Part shown: piece after piece, positions 16,697 to 25,398 of the stretch
Layout: each line of letters starts with the position of its first letter
How positions within the stretch are numbered: the first letter of the stretch is position 1
Origin: Paraclostridium tenue
GTDB taxonomy: Bacteria > Bacillota > Clostridia > Peptostreptococcales > Peptostreptococcaceae
Length of the DNA stretch: 64,000 nucleotides
NCBI RefSeq assembly: GCF_039521565.1
Contig: NZ_BAAACP010000003.1
Span: 62,001 to 126,000 of the forward strand
Direction: 5' to 3'
Position numbers and translations under genes: made by a program
Notes under the pieces: generated by a model
Told to the model about the DNA's origin: nothing
The model's database searches: none
The model's input: the letters and a program-made list of their open reading frames with translations, nothing else

Positions 16697-18544
16697 ATGA
16701 ATAAAAAAGTAGACTTAAAAAGGATTCTAAAAAAGGTTGAAAAACCTGCTAGATATTTAGGTAATGAAGTTAATTCAATACATAAAGATATATCAAATGA
16801 AAACCTAATAAGATATGCTCATTGTTTCCCTGATCTTTATGAGGTAGGTATGAGTCATTTAGGTAGTCATATATTATATGATGTTATAAATAAAGATGAA
16901 GAAGTATTTTGTGAAAGGGTATATGCTCCTAATGTAGATATGGAAGAAAAAATGCGCGAAAACAATATTCCTTTATTTGCATTAGAATCAAGAGAAGCTA
17001 TAACTAATTTTGATTTTTTAGCTTTTACACTTCAATATGAATTATCTTATACTAACATATTAAACATGTTAGATTTAGCAAAAGTTGAAATATTAGCAAA
17101 AGATAGAAAGTTAGATGATCCTTTTATATTAGTTGGAGGGCCATGTGCATATAATCCAGAGCCAATAGCTGATTTTGTTGATATAGTTATTTTAGGTGAA
17201 GGTGAAGAAGTTAACCTAGAAGTAATTAATAGATATAAAGAGTGGAAGAAAAATAAAACTACAAGAGATGAGTTTTTAATGGATATAGCTAGCATAGAGG
17301 GGGTATATATACCTAAGTTTTATGATGTAGCTTATAATGAAGATGGTACTATAAAAGAAGTAAAACCGAATAGAGAAGGAGTACCAGCTAATCCTCATAA
17401 GAGAATAATAAAGAATATGGATTTAGTAGAATATCCAGAAAAATTAATAGTTCCATTTATAGATACTGTTCATGACAGAATAGTGCTAGAATTATTTAGA
17501 GGATGTACAAGAGGTTGTAGATTCTGTCAAGCAGGTATGATATATAGACCAATAAGAGAAAAAAGTTTAGATAGATTAAAAGAGATACTTGAAAAATTAG
17601 TTAAGAATACTGGGTATGATGAAATATCACTTTCTTCACTAAGTACAAGTGATTATAGTGGGTTATCAGAACTTACTGATTACTTAGTTGAAGAATATGC
17701 ATCTAGAAACATTGGTATATCATTACCATCACTTAGACTAGATAACTTCTCTATGGAAATAGCTGAAAAAATACAACAAGTGAGAAAGTCAGGTCTTACA
17801 TTTGCACCAGAAGCAGGAACTCAAAGAATGAGAGATGTTATAAATAAAGGTGTAACAGAACAAAACTTAGAAGATGCTACAAGAAAAGCATTTGAAATGG
17901 GATGGAATAGTGTTAAGTTATACTTTATGATAGGACTTCCAACAGAGACATATGATGATTTAGATGGTATAGCTGACCTTGCGTATAAAGTTATAGATAT
18001 ATACAGAGATGTTAATTGTGGAAAGTTAAGAAGAGCATTTGGAGTAACTGTAAGTACTTCAACTTTTGTTCCTAAACCATTTACACCATTCCAATGGCAT
18101 GGACAAGATACTACTGAACAAGTAAGAGAAAAACAAAGATATTTAGTTAAAAAATTAAAAAATGGAAATATAAAATATAACTACCATGATTCTAAAACTA
18201 GTTTAATGGAAGCTGTTATAGCTAGAGGAGATAGAAAACTAAGCAAGGTTATATATGATGCATATAAAGCTGGAGCTAAGTTTGATGGATGGGCTGAACA
18301 CTTTAAATTAGAAATATGGGAAGAAGCTATGAAAAATAATAATCTTGATATAGCATTTTATGCAAATAGAGAAAGAGATTATGAAGAAGTATTCCCATGG
18401 GATCATTTAGATGTAGGTGTTAATAAAAAATTCTTAATAAGAGAAAATGAAAAGTCAAAACAAGATGCTATAACTGTTGACTGTAGACATAAATGTAATG
18501 GTTGTGGAATAAATACACATACTATAGGAAGGGGAATGTGCTAA
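16697..18544 (+). CDS. B12-binding-type radical SAM protein (TIGR03960 family), function unknown
   Basis: The 615-residue protein has an N-terminal part resembling a cobalamin-binding Rossmann fold (about 35-200, with LVGGPCAYNPEPIADF). A radical SAM core follows, whose [4Fe-4S] cysteines are Cys270, Cys274 and Cys277 in GCTRGCRFCQAG. The extreme C-terminus has a second cysteine group (CRHKCNGCG and a terminal GRGMC) that could bind metal. It matches the family I know as TIGR03960, found with the DUF2344 protein next to it and close to RNase G and L21 in many Clostridia. The substrate is unknown to me; RNA modification is only a guess. An ACGGAGG ribosome site is present. The stop overlaps the next start. 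Confidence 0.88.
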   Translation: MNKKVDLKRILKKVEKPARYLGNEVNSIHKDISNENLIRYAHCFPDLYEVGMSHLGSHILYDVINKDEEVFCERVYAPNVDMEEKMRENNIPLFALESREAITNFDFLAFTLQYELSYTNILNMLDLAKVEILAKDRKLDDPFILVGGPCAYNPEPIADFVDIVILGEGEEVNLEVINRYKEWKKNKTTRDEFLMDIASIEGVYIPKFYDVAYNEDGTIKEVKPNREGVPANPHKRIIKNMDLVEYPEKLIVPFIDTVHDRIVLELFRGCTRGCRFCQAGMIYRPIREKSLDRLKEILEKLVKNTGYDEISLSSLSTSDYSGLSELTDYLVEEYASRNIGISLPSLRLDNFSMEIAEKIQQVRKSGLTFAPEAGTQRMRDVINKGVTEQNLEDATRKAFEMGWNSVKLYFMIGLPTETYDDLDGIADLAYKVIDIYRDVNCGKLRRAFGVTVSTSTFVPKPFTPFQWHGQDTTEQVREKQRYLVKKLKNGNIKYNYHDSKTSLMEAVIARGDRKLSKVIYDAYKAGAKFDGWAEHFKLEIWEEAMKNNNLDIAFYANRERDYEEVFPWDHLDVGVNKKFLIRENEKSKQDAITVDCRHKCNGCGINTHTIGRGMC

Positions 18545-19242
18545 TGAGTAAAATAATAAGATGTAAGTTTAAAAAAGAAAATGATATGATATATATATCA
18601 CATCTTGATTTACAAAGATTATTACAAAGAGCTTTTAGAAGAGCTGAAATACAATTATCATATTCTCAAGGGTTTAATCCCCACCCTAAGATGAGTTATG
18701 GACATGCTCTAGCTCTTGGAACAGAAAGTCAAGGGGAGTATTTAGACGTTGAGATAGAAGATGATTTAACATCTGATGAATTTTTAACTAAAATAAATGC
18801 TACTATGCCAGAAGGTATAGAGTTTATAAAAGCTAAGGAAATAACTAAAGAAGTTCCTTCATTAGCATCTACTATCGAATATGGTGAATACATGTTTACT
18901 TTAGAAGTAGATAAAGAATTATCTAAGGAATTTATAAAAACTAAAGTATCAGATTTAATGAATCAAGAGCAAATATTAATAACAAAGAAAAATAAAAAAG
19001 GAAAAACAGTAGAAGTTGATATAAGACCTATGATAAAGACTTTTGATGTTATAGATGTTGAAGATAAAGTTATAACTTTAGAAGCTACTATGTCTACTGG
19101 GTCTAAAGCAAACTTAAATACTAATATATTTATACCTAAGATGTTAGAAGCTTTTGGTTTAGATATAGATCCTTTAGATGTTGATATATTAAGAAGAGAA
19201 TTATATATAGTTAAAGATGGAGAATTAGTAACTCCAATGTAG
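18544..19242 (+). CDS. DUF2344 / TIGR03936 family protein, function unknown
   Basis: The 232-residue soluble protein starts at the ATG that overlaps the upstream stop by one base (TAATG), implying translational coupling with the radical SAM gene. A longer in-frame reading from 18502 has no ribosome site and lies inside the upstream gene. Recognisable family segments are ISHLDLQRLLQRAFRRA and YSQGFNPHPKMSYGHALALG near the N-terminus. The two genes travel together, so they probably act in one pathway, but the activity is not known to me. It is followed by a strong terminator. Confidence 0.88.
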   Translation: MSKIIRCKFKKENDMIYISHLDLQRLLQRAFRRAEIQLSYSQGFNPHPKMSYGHALALGTESQGEYLDVEIEDDLTSDEFLTKINATMPEGIEFIKAKEITKEVPSLASTIEYGEYMFTLEVDKELSKEFIKTKVSDLMNQEQILITKKNKKGKTVEVDIRPMIKTFDVIDVEDKVITLEATMSTGSKANLNTNIFIPKMLEAFGLDIDPLDVDILRRELYIVKDGELVTPM

Positions 19243-19243
19243 G

Positions 19244-19271
19244 AAAGAGGTGGATGTCCACCTCTTTTTCT
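19244..19271 (+). terminator. Terminator after the DUF2344 gene
   Basis: An 11-bp perfect stem, AAAGAGGTGGA (19244-19254) with TCCACCTCTTT (19257-19267), has a 2-nt loop and a T-run. Confidence 0.9.
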
Positions 19272-19283
19272 GGTATCGGGGTC

Positions 19284-19368
19284 GGCTTGGTGTTTGCGGG
19301 ATTGCTTCCTTCACACGACGTACTACGTACGTAAGTGTTACGTCAACAATCATACAAACAACTTTGCC
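19284..19368. repeat. GC-rich imperfect palindrome between the DUF2344 gene and rng
   Basis: This 85-bp patch is visibly richer in G and C than its surroundings. It folds as nested arms: GGC (19284) with GCC (19366), GTTTG (19292-19296) with CAAAC (19355-19359), GATTG (19300-19304) with CAATC (19347-19351), and GACGTA (19317-19322) with TACGTC (19339-19344). The centre holds the self-complementary TACGTACGTA. It lies after a terminator and about 65 bp before the RNase start. It may be a small hairpin element or the leader of rng; neither is shown. Confidence 0.5.
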
Positions 19369-19434
19369 TTTTGATATATAAAAGTTATGGACATTATCAA
19401 AAAAATAGAGAAAGAGAAGAGGAAGTGAAGTTTT

Positions 19435-20835
19435 TTGAAAAGTATTGTTATAGAGTCGCTAGTAACTTCTCAGAAAGTAGCTGTTTTAGAGGATGGTAAA
19501 TTAAGTGAGCTTTTTATAGAGGATAGTTCTAATATAAAAACTGTTTCTAATATTTACAGAGGAGTGGTTAAAAAGGCATTAAAGGGGATAGAAGCTTATT
19601 TTGTTGATATAGGAACTGATAAACTTGCTTATCTTAGTATGAAAAGTAATGAAAGTATTAAGTGTGGTCAAGATATTTTAGTTCAGATTAATAAAGAAGC
19701 AATAGGAACTAAGGGAGCTAAGCTTAATACAGAAATTAGTTTTGCAGGTAGGTATTTAGTTTTTATTCCATCAAATGAGAGATTGACTATTTCTAATAAG
19801 ATAAAGTCTGAAAAAGAGAGATTTAGGATAAAGAAAATTGTTCAAGGTATAGATAAAAATTTTACAGGGATTATAAGAACTGAAGCTGTTGGTTGCTCTA
19901 GAGAAGAACTTGAAAAGGATATAGAAAATTTAAAAAATAAGTATGAGTATGTTTTAAGAGAGTTTAAACTAGGTATTGGACCAAAAATTTTATATAAGGA
20001 TTTAGATTTTGCATCTAAATATGTAAAAGATAATGTAAATGATAGTGTAGAAAAAATCATTGTTAATAATAAAGAAAAGTATGAAGAGTTAAAATCTATT
20101 TTATTAAATATAAATAAAGATTATAAAAGTAAGTTGATTTTAGAAAATAATAAAGATGTATTTGATTTATATTCTGTGCAAAGTCAAATAGATAAGTGCT
20201 TGAGTAGGAAAGTATGGTTAAAAAGTGGAGGCTATTTAATTATAGATAAAACAGAAGCTCTTACAGTTATAGATGTTAATACTGGAAAATTTACAGGGAA
20301 TTCTAATTTAGAAGAAACTGTTTATAAAACTAATTTAGAAGCTGCACTTGAAATTTCAAGACTTTTAAGAATTAGAGATATGGCAGGAATTATAATTGTA
20401 GATTTTATAGATATGCAAAAAAATGAGTATAAGAAAAATCTTATTGATATCTTAAACAAAGAAACATCTAAGGACAAAAGAAAAACTAATGTTATGGGAA
20501 TTACAAAGTTAGGTTTAGTTGAAATAGCAAGAAGAAGAGAAAAAAATTCAATAGATAGTTATTATCTTGAGTCTTGCTATACTTGTAAAAACGGAGAAAG
20601 TATAAAATCTATAAATAGATTAATAGATGAAATAGAAAAAGAAGTTATGAGAGTTAAAGAACATACCTCTTACAATCAAGTAGAAATAGAGTTAAATGAT
20701 AAGGTTTTTGAAGATATTAACAAAAACCATAAACAAAAAATAGATAGTATAAGTCGAAAATATAATATAAAAATATGTTTAATCAAAAAAACAGAAATAG
20801 ATCATGAAAAAATGAATATTATTTTTAATAGTTAG
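19435..20835 (+). CDS. rng: Ribonuclease G/E family endoribonuclease
   Basis: RNase E/G enzymes cut single-stranded RNA in rRNA maturation and mRNA decay. The 466-residue protein has an N-terminal S1 RNA-binding domain (about 35-110, with GIEAYFVDIGTDKLAYL), a 5'-sensor/RNase H-like part, the Mg-binding DVNTGKFTG motif near residue 280, and the Zn-link cysteine pair CYTC near residue 382. It lacks the long C-terminal scaffold of E. coli RNase E, so it is nearer RNase G. The start is TTG at 19435, behind GAGGAAGTG. The stop is immediately followed by the rplU promoter. Confidence 0.9.
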   Translation: MKSIVIESLVTSQKVAVLEDGKLSELFIEDSSNIKTVSNIYRGVVKKALKGIEAYFVDIGTDKLAYLSMKSNESIKCGQDILVQINKEAIGTKGAKLNTEISFAGRYLVFIPSNERLTISNKIKSEKERFRIKKIVQGIDKNFTGIIRTEAVGCSREELEKDIENLKNKYEYVLREFKLGIGPKILYKDLDFASKYVKDNVNDSVEKIIVNNKEKYEELKSILLNINKDYKSKLILENNKDVFDLYSVQSQIDKCLSRKVWLKSGGYLIIDKTEALTVIDVNTGKFTGNSNLEETVYKTNLEAALEISRLLRIRDMAGIIIVDFIDMQKNEYKKNLIDILNKETSKDKRKTNVMGITKLGLVEIARRREKNSIDSYYLESCYTCKNGESIKSINRLIDEIEKEVMRVKEHTSYNQVEIELNDKVFEDINKNHKQKIDSISRKYNIKICLIKKTEIDHEKMNIIFNS

Positions 20836-20864
20836 TTGACACAAACTATAAATTATAGTATTAT
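20836..20864 (+). promoter_or_regulatory. Strong sigma-A promoter of the L21-L27 operon
   Basis: A consensus -35 TTGACA (20836-20841) and a -10 TATTAT (20859-20864) are spaced by 17 bp. The -35 starts directly after the rng stop codon. Confidence 0.85.
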
Positions 20865-20874
20865 TTATAAATGT

Positions 20875-20942
20875 AGTGCCGCTCAATAAAGGTCTGAAAA
20901 TCTCTTAAATGAGTACCTTTGATTGGCGAGTTTGAGACCGAG
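20875..20942 (+). ncRNA. L21 leader RNA (ribosomal protein autoregulatory leader)
   Basis: Between the promoter and rplU, the leader holds GCCGCTCAATAAAGGT and, about 20 nt on, ACCTTTGATTGGCGAG. These pair through AAAGGT/ACCTTT and the outer GCC/GGC with internal bulges, then run into GAGACCGAGGAGG at the ribosome site. The position and arms fit the Firmicute L21 leader motif, thought to let L21 repress its own operon. This is assigned from memory of the motif, not from a covariance model. Confidence 0.75.
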
Positions 20943-20954
20943 GAGGTGTATTTA

Positions 20955-21266
20955 ATGTACGCTATAGTTAAAACTGGAGGAAAGCAATATAAAGTTGCTG
21001 AAGGTGATGTAATCTTCGTAGAAAAGTTAGAAGCTAACGAAGGTGATGTAGTTACTTTAAACGAAGTATTAGCTTGTTCTAAAGATGGAAACTTAGTAGT
21101 AGGAGCTCCTACTGTTGAAGGTGCATCTGTAACTGCTAAAGTTGCTGAGCAAGGAAAAGCTAAGAAAGTTATAGTTTTCAAGTATAAAGCTAAGAAAGAC
21201 TACAGAAGAAAGAACGGACATCGTCAAGCTTACACTAAGTTAGTAGTTGAAAAAATAAACGCTTAA
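20955..21266 (+). CDS. rplU: Ribosomal protein bL21
   Basis: This 103-residue 50S subunit protein begins MYAIVKTGGKQYKV, the standard bL21 N-terminus, and has KKDYRRKNGHRQAYT near the end. The correct start is the ATG at 20955 behind CGAGGAGGTG. An upstream in-frame ATG at 20919 would lie inside the leader structure and is rejected. It is followed by prp and rpmA, the conserved L21-Prp-L27 order. Confidence 0.98.
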   Translation: MYAIVKTGGKQYKVAEGDVIFVEKLEANEGDVVTLNEVLACSKDGNLVVGAPTVEGASVTAKVAEQGKAKKVIVFKYKAKKDYRRKNGHRQAYTKLVVEKINA

Positions 21267-21277
21267 TTGTAAGAGCC

Positions 21278-21595
21278 ATGATAAAGGTTAAATATTATCA
21301 AAACGACGATTTTAAGCTTAAAGGTTTTTGTCTTAAGGGACATGCTGATTATGCAGAACTAGGTTCTGATATTGTATGTGCAGCTGTTACATCCAATGCC
21401 TTATCAGTTATAAATTCTTTAAGTGTACTTAAAAAAATTGAATTTGAAAAAGTGATAGGCCAAGAAGGTCATATTGAGTGTATTGTCGAAGATAAATATC
21501 TAGATGAAGCTCAATTATTATTACAACATTTTCAATTAGCAATTAATGAAATTAAAAGGGAATACCCAAAAAATATAAAAATTCTAAAAAAGTAG
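21278..21595 (+). CDS. prp: Ribosomal-processing cysteine protease Prp (YsxB)
   Basis: Prp removes the N-terminal extension of bL27 in Firmicutes that make an extended L27. The 105-residue protein has the catalytic His in LKGHADYAELG (about residue 21) and the catalytic Cys in SDIVCAAVTS (about residue 33), at the spacing of the His/Cys dyad known from Staphylococcus. Its place between rplU and rpmA supports the role. The adjoining L27 has the cleavable leader, so the pair is functional on sequence grounds. Confidence 0.93.
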   Translation: MIKVKYYQNDDFKLKGFCLKGHADYAELGSDIVCAAVTSNALSVINSLSVLKKIEFEKVIGQEGHIECIVEDKYLDEAQLLLQHFQLAINEIKREYPKNIKILKK

Positions 21596-21609
21596 GAGGT
21601 GACTCCAGA

Positions 21610-21894
21610 ATGTTAAAAATGAACTTACAATTACTTGCATCTAAGAAAGGGGTAGGATCTTCTAAGAACGGTAGAGATTCTATATCTAAGAGATTAGGTG
21701 TTAAGAGATTCGACGGGCAAGTTGTAACTGCTGGAAGTATAATAGTTAGACAAAGAGGAACTAAAATACATCCAGGAACTAACGTAGGTAAAGGTGGAGA
21801 TGACACTTTATTTGCATTAGTTGACGGTGCTGTTAAATTCGAAAGAAAAGACAAGAAAAGAAAGAAAGTAAGTGTATACCCAGTTGCTGAGTAA
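21610..21894 (+). CDS. rpmA: Ribosomal protein bL27 with cleavable N-terminal extension
   Basis: bL27 reaches into the peptidyl-transferase centre. The 94-residue precursor begins MLKMNLQLLASKKGVGSSK. The first nine or so residues are the extension found in Firmicutes and removed by Prp before the ribosome can work, leaving a mature protein that begins near ASKKG. The rest (GRDSISKRLGVKRFDGQ, GTKIHPGTNVGKG) is standard. An AGGAGGTGA ribosome site precedes the ATG, and a strong terminator follows. Confidence 0.98.
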   Translation: MLKMNLQLLASKKGVGSSKNGRDSISKRLGVKRFDGQVVTAGSIIVRQRGTKIHPGTNVGKGGDDTLFALVDGAVKFERKDKKRKKVSVYPVAE

Positions 21895-21901
21895 TATACT
21901 A

Positions 21902-21931
21902 AAAAAAGGAGTGTTCATACACTCCTTTTTT
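21902..21931 (+). terminator. Terminator of the L21-L27 operon
   Basis: A 13-bp stem, AAAAAAGGAGTGT (21902-21914) with ACACTCCTTTTTT (21919-21931), has a 4-nt loop. Confidence 0.92.
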
Positions 21932-22058
21932 AAATATAATAATTAATATTAAATATTGTATTTAGTGTTAATTTTGACTTAAATATAGCGCGCATGGAAT
22001 TTATATTATAGATTATGGCAAATATAAATAAAAAGCTTTAAAAAGAAGGTGAATAATT

Positions 22059-23336
22059 ATGTTTATAGATAAGGCTAGGATATTTGTTAAAGCTGGAAAT
22101 GGTGGTAACGGATCAGTATCTTTTAGAAAAGAAAAATATGTTCCAGCAGGAGGTCCAGACGGTGGAGACGGAGGCCGTGGAGGAAGTATAATATTTAAGG
22201 TTGATTCAGGGTTAAGAACTTTAATGGATTTTAAATACCAAACTAAATATTCTGCACCATCAGGTGGAGATGGAACTAAAAAAAGACAAGCTGGTAAAAA
22301 TGGTGAAGACTTAGTTTTATTAGTTCCTCCAGGAACAATAATAAGAGACGAAGCTACAGGCCTTGTAATAGCTGACTTAAAAGAAGATGGAGATGAAGCT
22401 ATAGTTGCAAAAGGTGGAAGAGGCGGAAGAGGAAACCAACATTTTGCAAACGCAATAAGACAAGCTCCTGCATTTGCAAAATCAGGAACTGATGGAGAAG
22501 AAAAATGGATAACGCTAGAGTTAAAAATGATAGCAGATGTTGGATTACTAGGATTCCCTAATGTAGGAAAATCAACATTCTTATCAGTTGTAACTAAAGC
22601 TAAACCAAAGATAGCTAACTACCACTTCACAACTTTAACACCAAATTTAGGTGTTGTTCAAACTAAGTTTGGAGATAGTTTTGTACTTGCTGATATACCA
22701 GGACTTATAGAAGGTGCTGCTGAAGGTATTGGTTTAGGACATGACTTCCTAAGACACGTTGAAAGAACTAAAGTATTAATTCACATAGTTGATATATCAG
22801 GGATAGAAGGTAGAGATGCTTTAGAAGACTTTGATAAAATAAATGATGAATTAAAGCTATACAATGAAAAATTATCAACTAGACCACAAGTTGTTGTTGC
22901 TAACAAAATAGATATAATGGAAGATGAAAGTAACTTTGAAAACTTTAAAAATGAATTAGAGTCAAGAGGATACAAAGTATTTAAGATGTCTGCTGCAACA
23001 AGACAAGGTATAGATGATGTTATAGCTTATGTTTCTCAATTATTAAAAGAAGTTGAAGATGTAGAGTTAGTATCAGAAGAAGAAATGTATAGACCAGAAT
23101 TAGTTGAACAAGCTGAAGAAGGATTAGAAGTAGAAATAGAAGATGGAGTATATGTTGTTACTGGTAAAGCATTAAGAAGAATAATGTACTCTGTTAACTT
23201 TGAAGATATGGAATCTGTTCAGTTCTTCCAAAAATCTATGGAATCTCAAGGTGTATTTGATAAACTAAGAGAAATGGGTATAGAAGATGGAGACACTGTT
23301 AAGATATACGACATAGAATTTGAGTTCTATAACTAA
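22059..23336 (+). CDS. obgE: GTPase Obg (CgtA/ObgE)
   Basis: Obg is an essential GTPase acting in late 50S assembly, and in stress and sporulation signalling. The 425-residue protein has the glycine-rich Obg fold (about 1-157, many GGxGG patterns), a G domain with GFPNVGKST, the switch region FTTLTPNLG, DIPGLIEGA and NKID, and a C-terminal OCT domain (about 345-425). An AGAAGGTGA ribosome site precedes the ATG. It follows L27 as in most Firmicutes, after its own terminator and spacer. Confidence 0.97.
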   Translation: MFIDKARIFVKAGNGGNGSVSFRKEKYVPAGGPDGGDGGRGGSIIFKVDSGLRTLMDFKYQTKYSAPSGGDGTKKRQAGKNGEDLVLLVPPGTIIRDEATGLVIADLKEDGDEAIVAKGGRGGRGNQHFANAIRQAPAFAKSGTDGEEKWITLELKMIADVGLLGFPNVGKSTFLSVVTKAKPKIANYHFTTLTPNLGVVQTKFGDSFVLADIPGLIEGAAEGIGLGHDFLRHVERTKVLIHIVDISGIEGRDALEDFDKINDELKLYNEKLSTRPQVVVANKIDIMEDESNFENFKNELESRGYKVFKMSAATRQGIDDVIAYVSQLLKEVEDVELVSEEEMYRPELVEQAEEGLEVEIEDGVYVVTGKALRRIMYSVNFEDMESVQFFQKSMESQGVFDKLREMGIEDGDTVKIYDIEFEFYN

Positions 23337-23366
23337 AATTAATTTAAGACGTAAAGAGGTGGACAT

Positions 23367-23735
23367 ATGTTAAAAGGAAAGCAAAGAGCATACTTAAGAT
23401 CTATAGCTAACACTTTAAAGCCTATAACTCAAATAGGTAAAGAAGGTGTTACTGAAAGTTTCTTAGATCAATTAGAAGATATGTTAAAAGCTAGAGAAAT
23501 AGTTAAAGTTTCTATATTAGAAAATGCAGGATTAGATGCGAAAGAAACTGCAAATGCTATATGTGAAGCTTTAAGAGCAGAATTTGTTCAAGCTATAGGA
23601 TTTAAGTTTACTATATATAAGAAAAATTCTGAAAATCCTAAGATAATATTCCCAGGTCATGAACAAGCAAAAGCTAAAAAAGTAAATGACAAGGTAACTA
23701 AAAAAGGAAAACCAACAAAGAGATCTGCTAGATAG
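23367..23735 (+). CDS. yhbY: YhbY-type CRM-domain RNA-binding protein
   Basis: YhbY associates with pre-50S ribosomal particles. The 122-residue protein has the CRM-domain N-terminus LKGKQRAYLRSIANTLKP, the GxxG loop IGKEGVTE and a basic RNA-binding surface. The usual length is about 97 residues. Here a Lys-rich tail of about 25 residues follows. It lies 30 nt after obgE with a GAGGTGG ribosome site and ends before a terminator. Confidence 0.93.
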   Translation: MLKGKQRAYLRSIANTLKPITQIGKEGVTESFLDQLEDMLKAREIVKVSILENAGLDAKETANAICEALRAEFVQAIGFKFTIYKKNSENPKIIFPGHEQAKAKKVNDKVTKKGKPTKRSAR

Positions 23736-23739
23736 ATAT

Positions 23740-23777
23740 AAAAAGATGCCCTAAAAATTATATGGCATCTTTTTTTA
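23740..23777 (+). terminator. Terminator after yhbY
   Basis: An 11-bp stem, AAAAAGATGCC (23740-23750) with GGCATCTTTTT (23764-23774), has a 13-nt loop and an extended T-run. Confidence 0.88.
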
Positions 23778-23960
23778 TTTAAATTATTATTATATTAAAA
23801 TAATATTGAATAAATATTTCAAAATTTCAAAACAAGTAGAAAAAACAATTAAAATATGGTAATATATTTTGAGAAATGGGTAAACGATATACTATATAAT
23901 TTATTTTAATATTGAAAATAAAAATACATTCAAAATATAGTACTTTTAAGGAGAATGAAT

Positions 23961-25295
23961 ATGAGAGTTATAATAGTTGGTGGAGTAGCTGCAGGTATGA
24001 GTGCCGCTGCAAAATTAAAAAGAATGAAGCCAGAATATGAAGTTGTAGTTTATGAAAAAACTGATGTAGTATCATTTGGAGCTTGTGGACTTCCGTATTT
24101 CGTAGGTGGATTCTTTGATGATCCTAATAATATGATAGCAAGAGCACCTGAAAAATTTAGAGAAAGTGGAATTGATTTAAATATATTCCATGAGGTAGTA
24201 TCTGTTGATACTAAAGATAAGAAATTAAAAATTAAAAATGTAAATACAGGGGAAGAATTTATAGATAACTACGATAAGTTAATGATAGCAACAGGAGCTA
24301 GCAGTATAATACCTCCTATTAAAAATGTTAAGCTTGAAAATGTATCTACATTAAAAAGCTTAGAAGATGGCATAAAGATAAAAGAATTAATGAATAAAGA
24401 AGATATAAAGAAAGTAGCTATAATAGGCGCTGGATTTATAGGACTTGAAGCTGTAGAAGCTGCTAAAAAATTAGGTAAAGATGTAGTAGTATTCCAATTA
24501 GAAGATAGAATATTACCTCAAGTATTTGATAAAGAGATAACTGACATACTAGAAGAAGAAATAAGAAATCACAATGTTGATTTACGTTTAGAAGAAATAG
24601 TTAGTGAATTAGTTGGAAAAACTAAAGTAGAAAAAGTAATAACTAATAAAGGTGAATATGAAGCTGATTTAGTTATAGTTGCTACTGGTGTTAGACCAAA
24701 TACTGCATTTTTAAAAGATACTAATATAGACATGCTAAAAAATGGGGCTATAATAGTTGATGAGTTTGGAAAAACTTCTGTAGAAGATATATATTCTGCT
24801 GGGGATTGCGCCACTATAAAAAATATAGTAACTGGACAAGATTCATATGTTCCACTTGCAACAGGAGCTAATAAGTTAGGAAGAATAGTTGGAGAAAACT
24901 TAGCTGGAGCTAATATTAGTTTCCAAGGTTCTTTAAGCTCAAGTTGTATAAAAGTTATGGATATGGAAGCTGCTGCAACAGGAATTACAGAATCTCAAGC
25001 AGTTAAGTTAGGAATGAATGTTAAAGCTAAGTTTATATCTGACTTTAACCAAACTAATTACTATCCAGGTAGAAATAAAATGTATGTAAAATTAGTGTAT
25101 GATGCAGATACTAAAGTTATACTAGGTGGACAAGTGGCAGGATTTAAAGATGCTGTTCAAAGAGCTAATGTATTAGCTGCTTGTATATTTGGTAAATTAA
25201 CTACAAACCAATTAGGTATGCTAGATTTATGTTATGCACCACCATTTGCTAGAACTTGGGACATATTAAATGTAGCTGGAAATGTATCTAAATAA
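23961..25295 (+). CDS. CoA-disulfide reductase / NADH oxidase-like flavoprotein
   Basis: This is a single-cysteine member of the pyridine nucleotide-disulfide oxidoreductase family. The 444-residue protein begins with the FAD site IIVGGVAAGMSAAAKLKR and has redox Cys42 in SFGACGLPYFVGG. An NAD(P)H site follows (AIIGAGFIGLEAVEA), then a second FAD motif (DIYSAGDCA) and a C-terminal dimerisation domain. The single Cys fits CoA-disulfide reductase, NADH oxidase or NAD(P)H-dependent persulfide reductase; no rhodanese domain is fused. The start at 23961 is preferred over 23955 because it is 7 nt from AAGGAG. It stands alone, with a long AT-rich upstream region. Confidence 0.88.
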   Translation: MRVIIVGGVAAGMSAAAKLKRMKPEYEVVVYEKTDVVSFGACGLPYFVGGFFDDPNNMIARAPEKFRESGIDLNIFHEVVSVDTKDKKLKIKNVNTGEEFIDNYDKLMIATGASSIIPPIKNVKLENVSTLKSLEDGIKIKELMNKEDIKKVAIIGAGFIGLEAVEAAKKLGKDVVVFQLEDRILPQVFDKEITDILEEEIRNHNVDLRLEEIVSELVGKTKVEKVITNKGEYEADLVIVATGVRPNTAFLKDTNIDMLKNGAIIVDEFGKTSVEDIYSAGDCATIKNIVTGQDSYVPLATGANKLGRIVGENLAGANISFQGSLSSSCIKVMDMEAAATGITESQAVKLGMNVKAKFISDFNQTNYYPGRNKMYVKLVYDADTKVILGGQVAGFKDAVQRANVLAACIFGKLTTNQLGMLDLCYAPPFARTWDILNVAGNVSK

Positions 25296-25324
25296 CAAAT
25301 TAAAATATATATTAAAATAATTAT

Positions 25325-25356
25325 ACCCCTGGGTAACGAAATGTTACCTAGGGGTT
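25325..25356 (+). terminator. Terminator after the CoA-disulfide reductase-like gene
   Basis: CCCCT and GGTAAC pair with GTTACC and AGGGG across a 5-nt loop (gaaat), with one G/T bulge. The T-tract is modest. Confidence 0.72.
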
Positions 25357-25398
25357 ATTTATGTAGTAAAATATATTATATGAATTGAGGAGGTAATT

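Noticed and set aside
19324..19333. TACGTACGTA as a specific regulator site
   Set aside because: It is the centre of a larger palindrome and does not stand alone as a recognised operator.
20919..20954. Longer N-terminus for L21
   Set aside because: The upstream ATG falls in the L21 leader stem, and the extra residues are absent from bL21.
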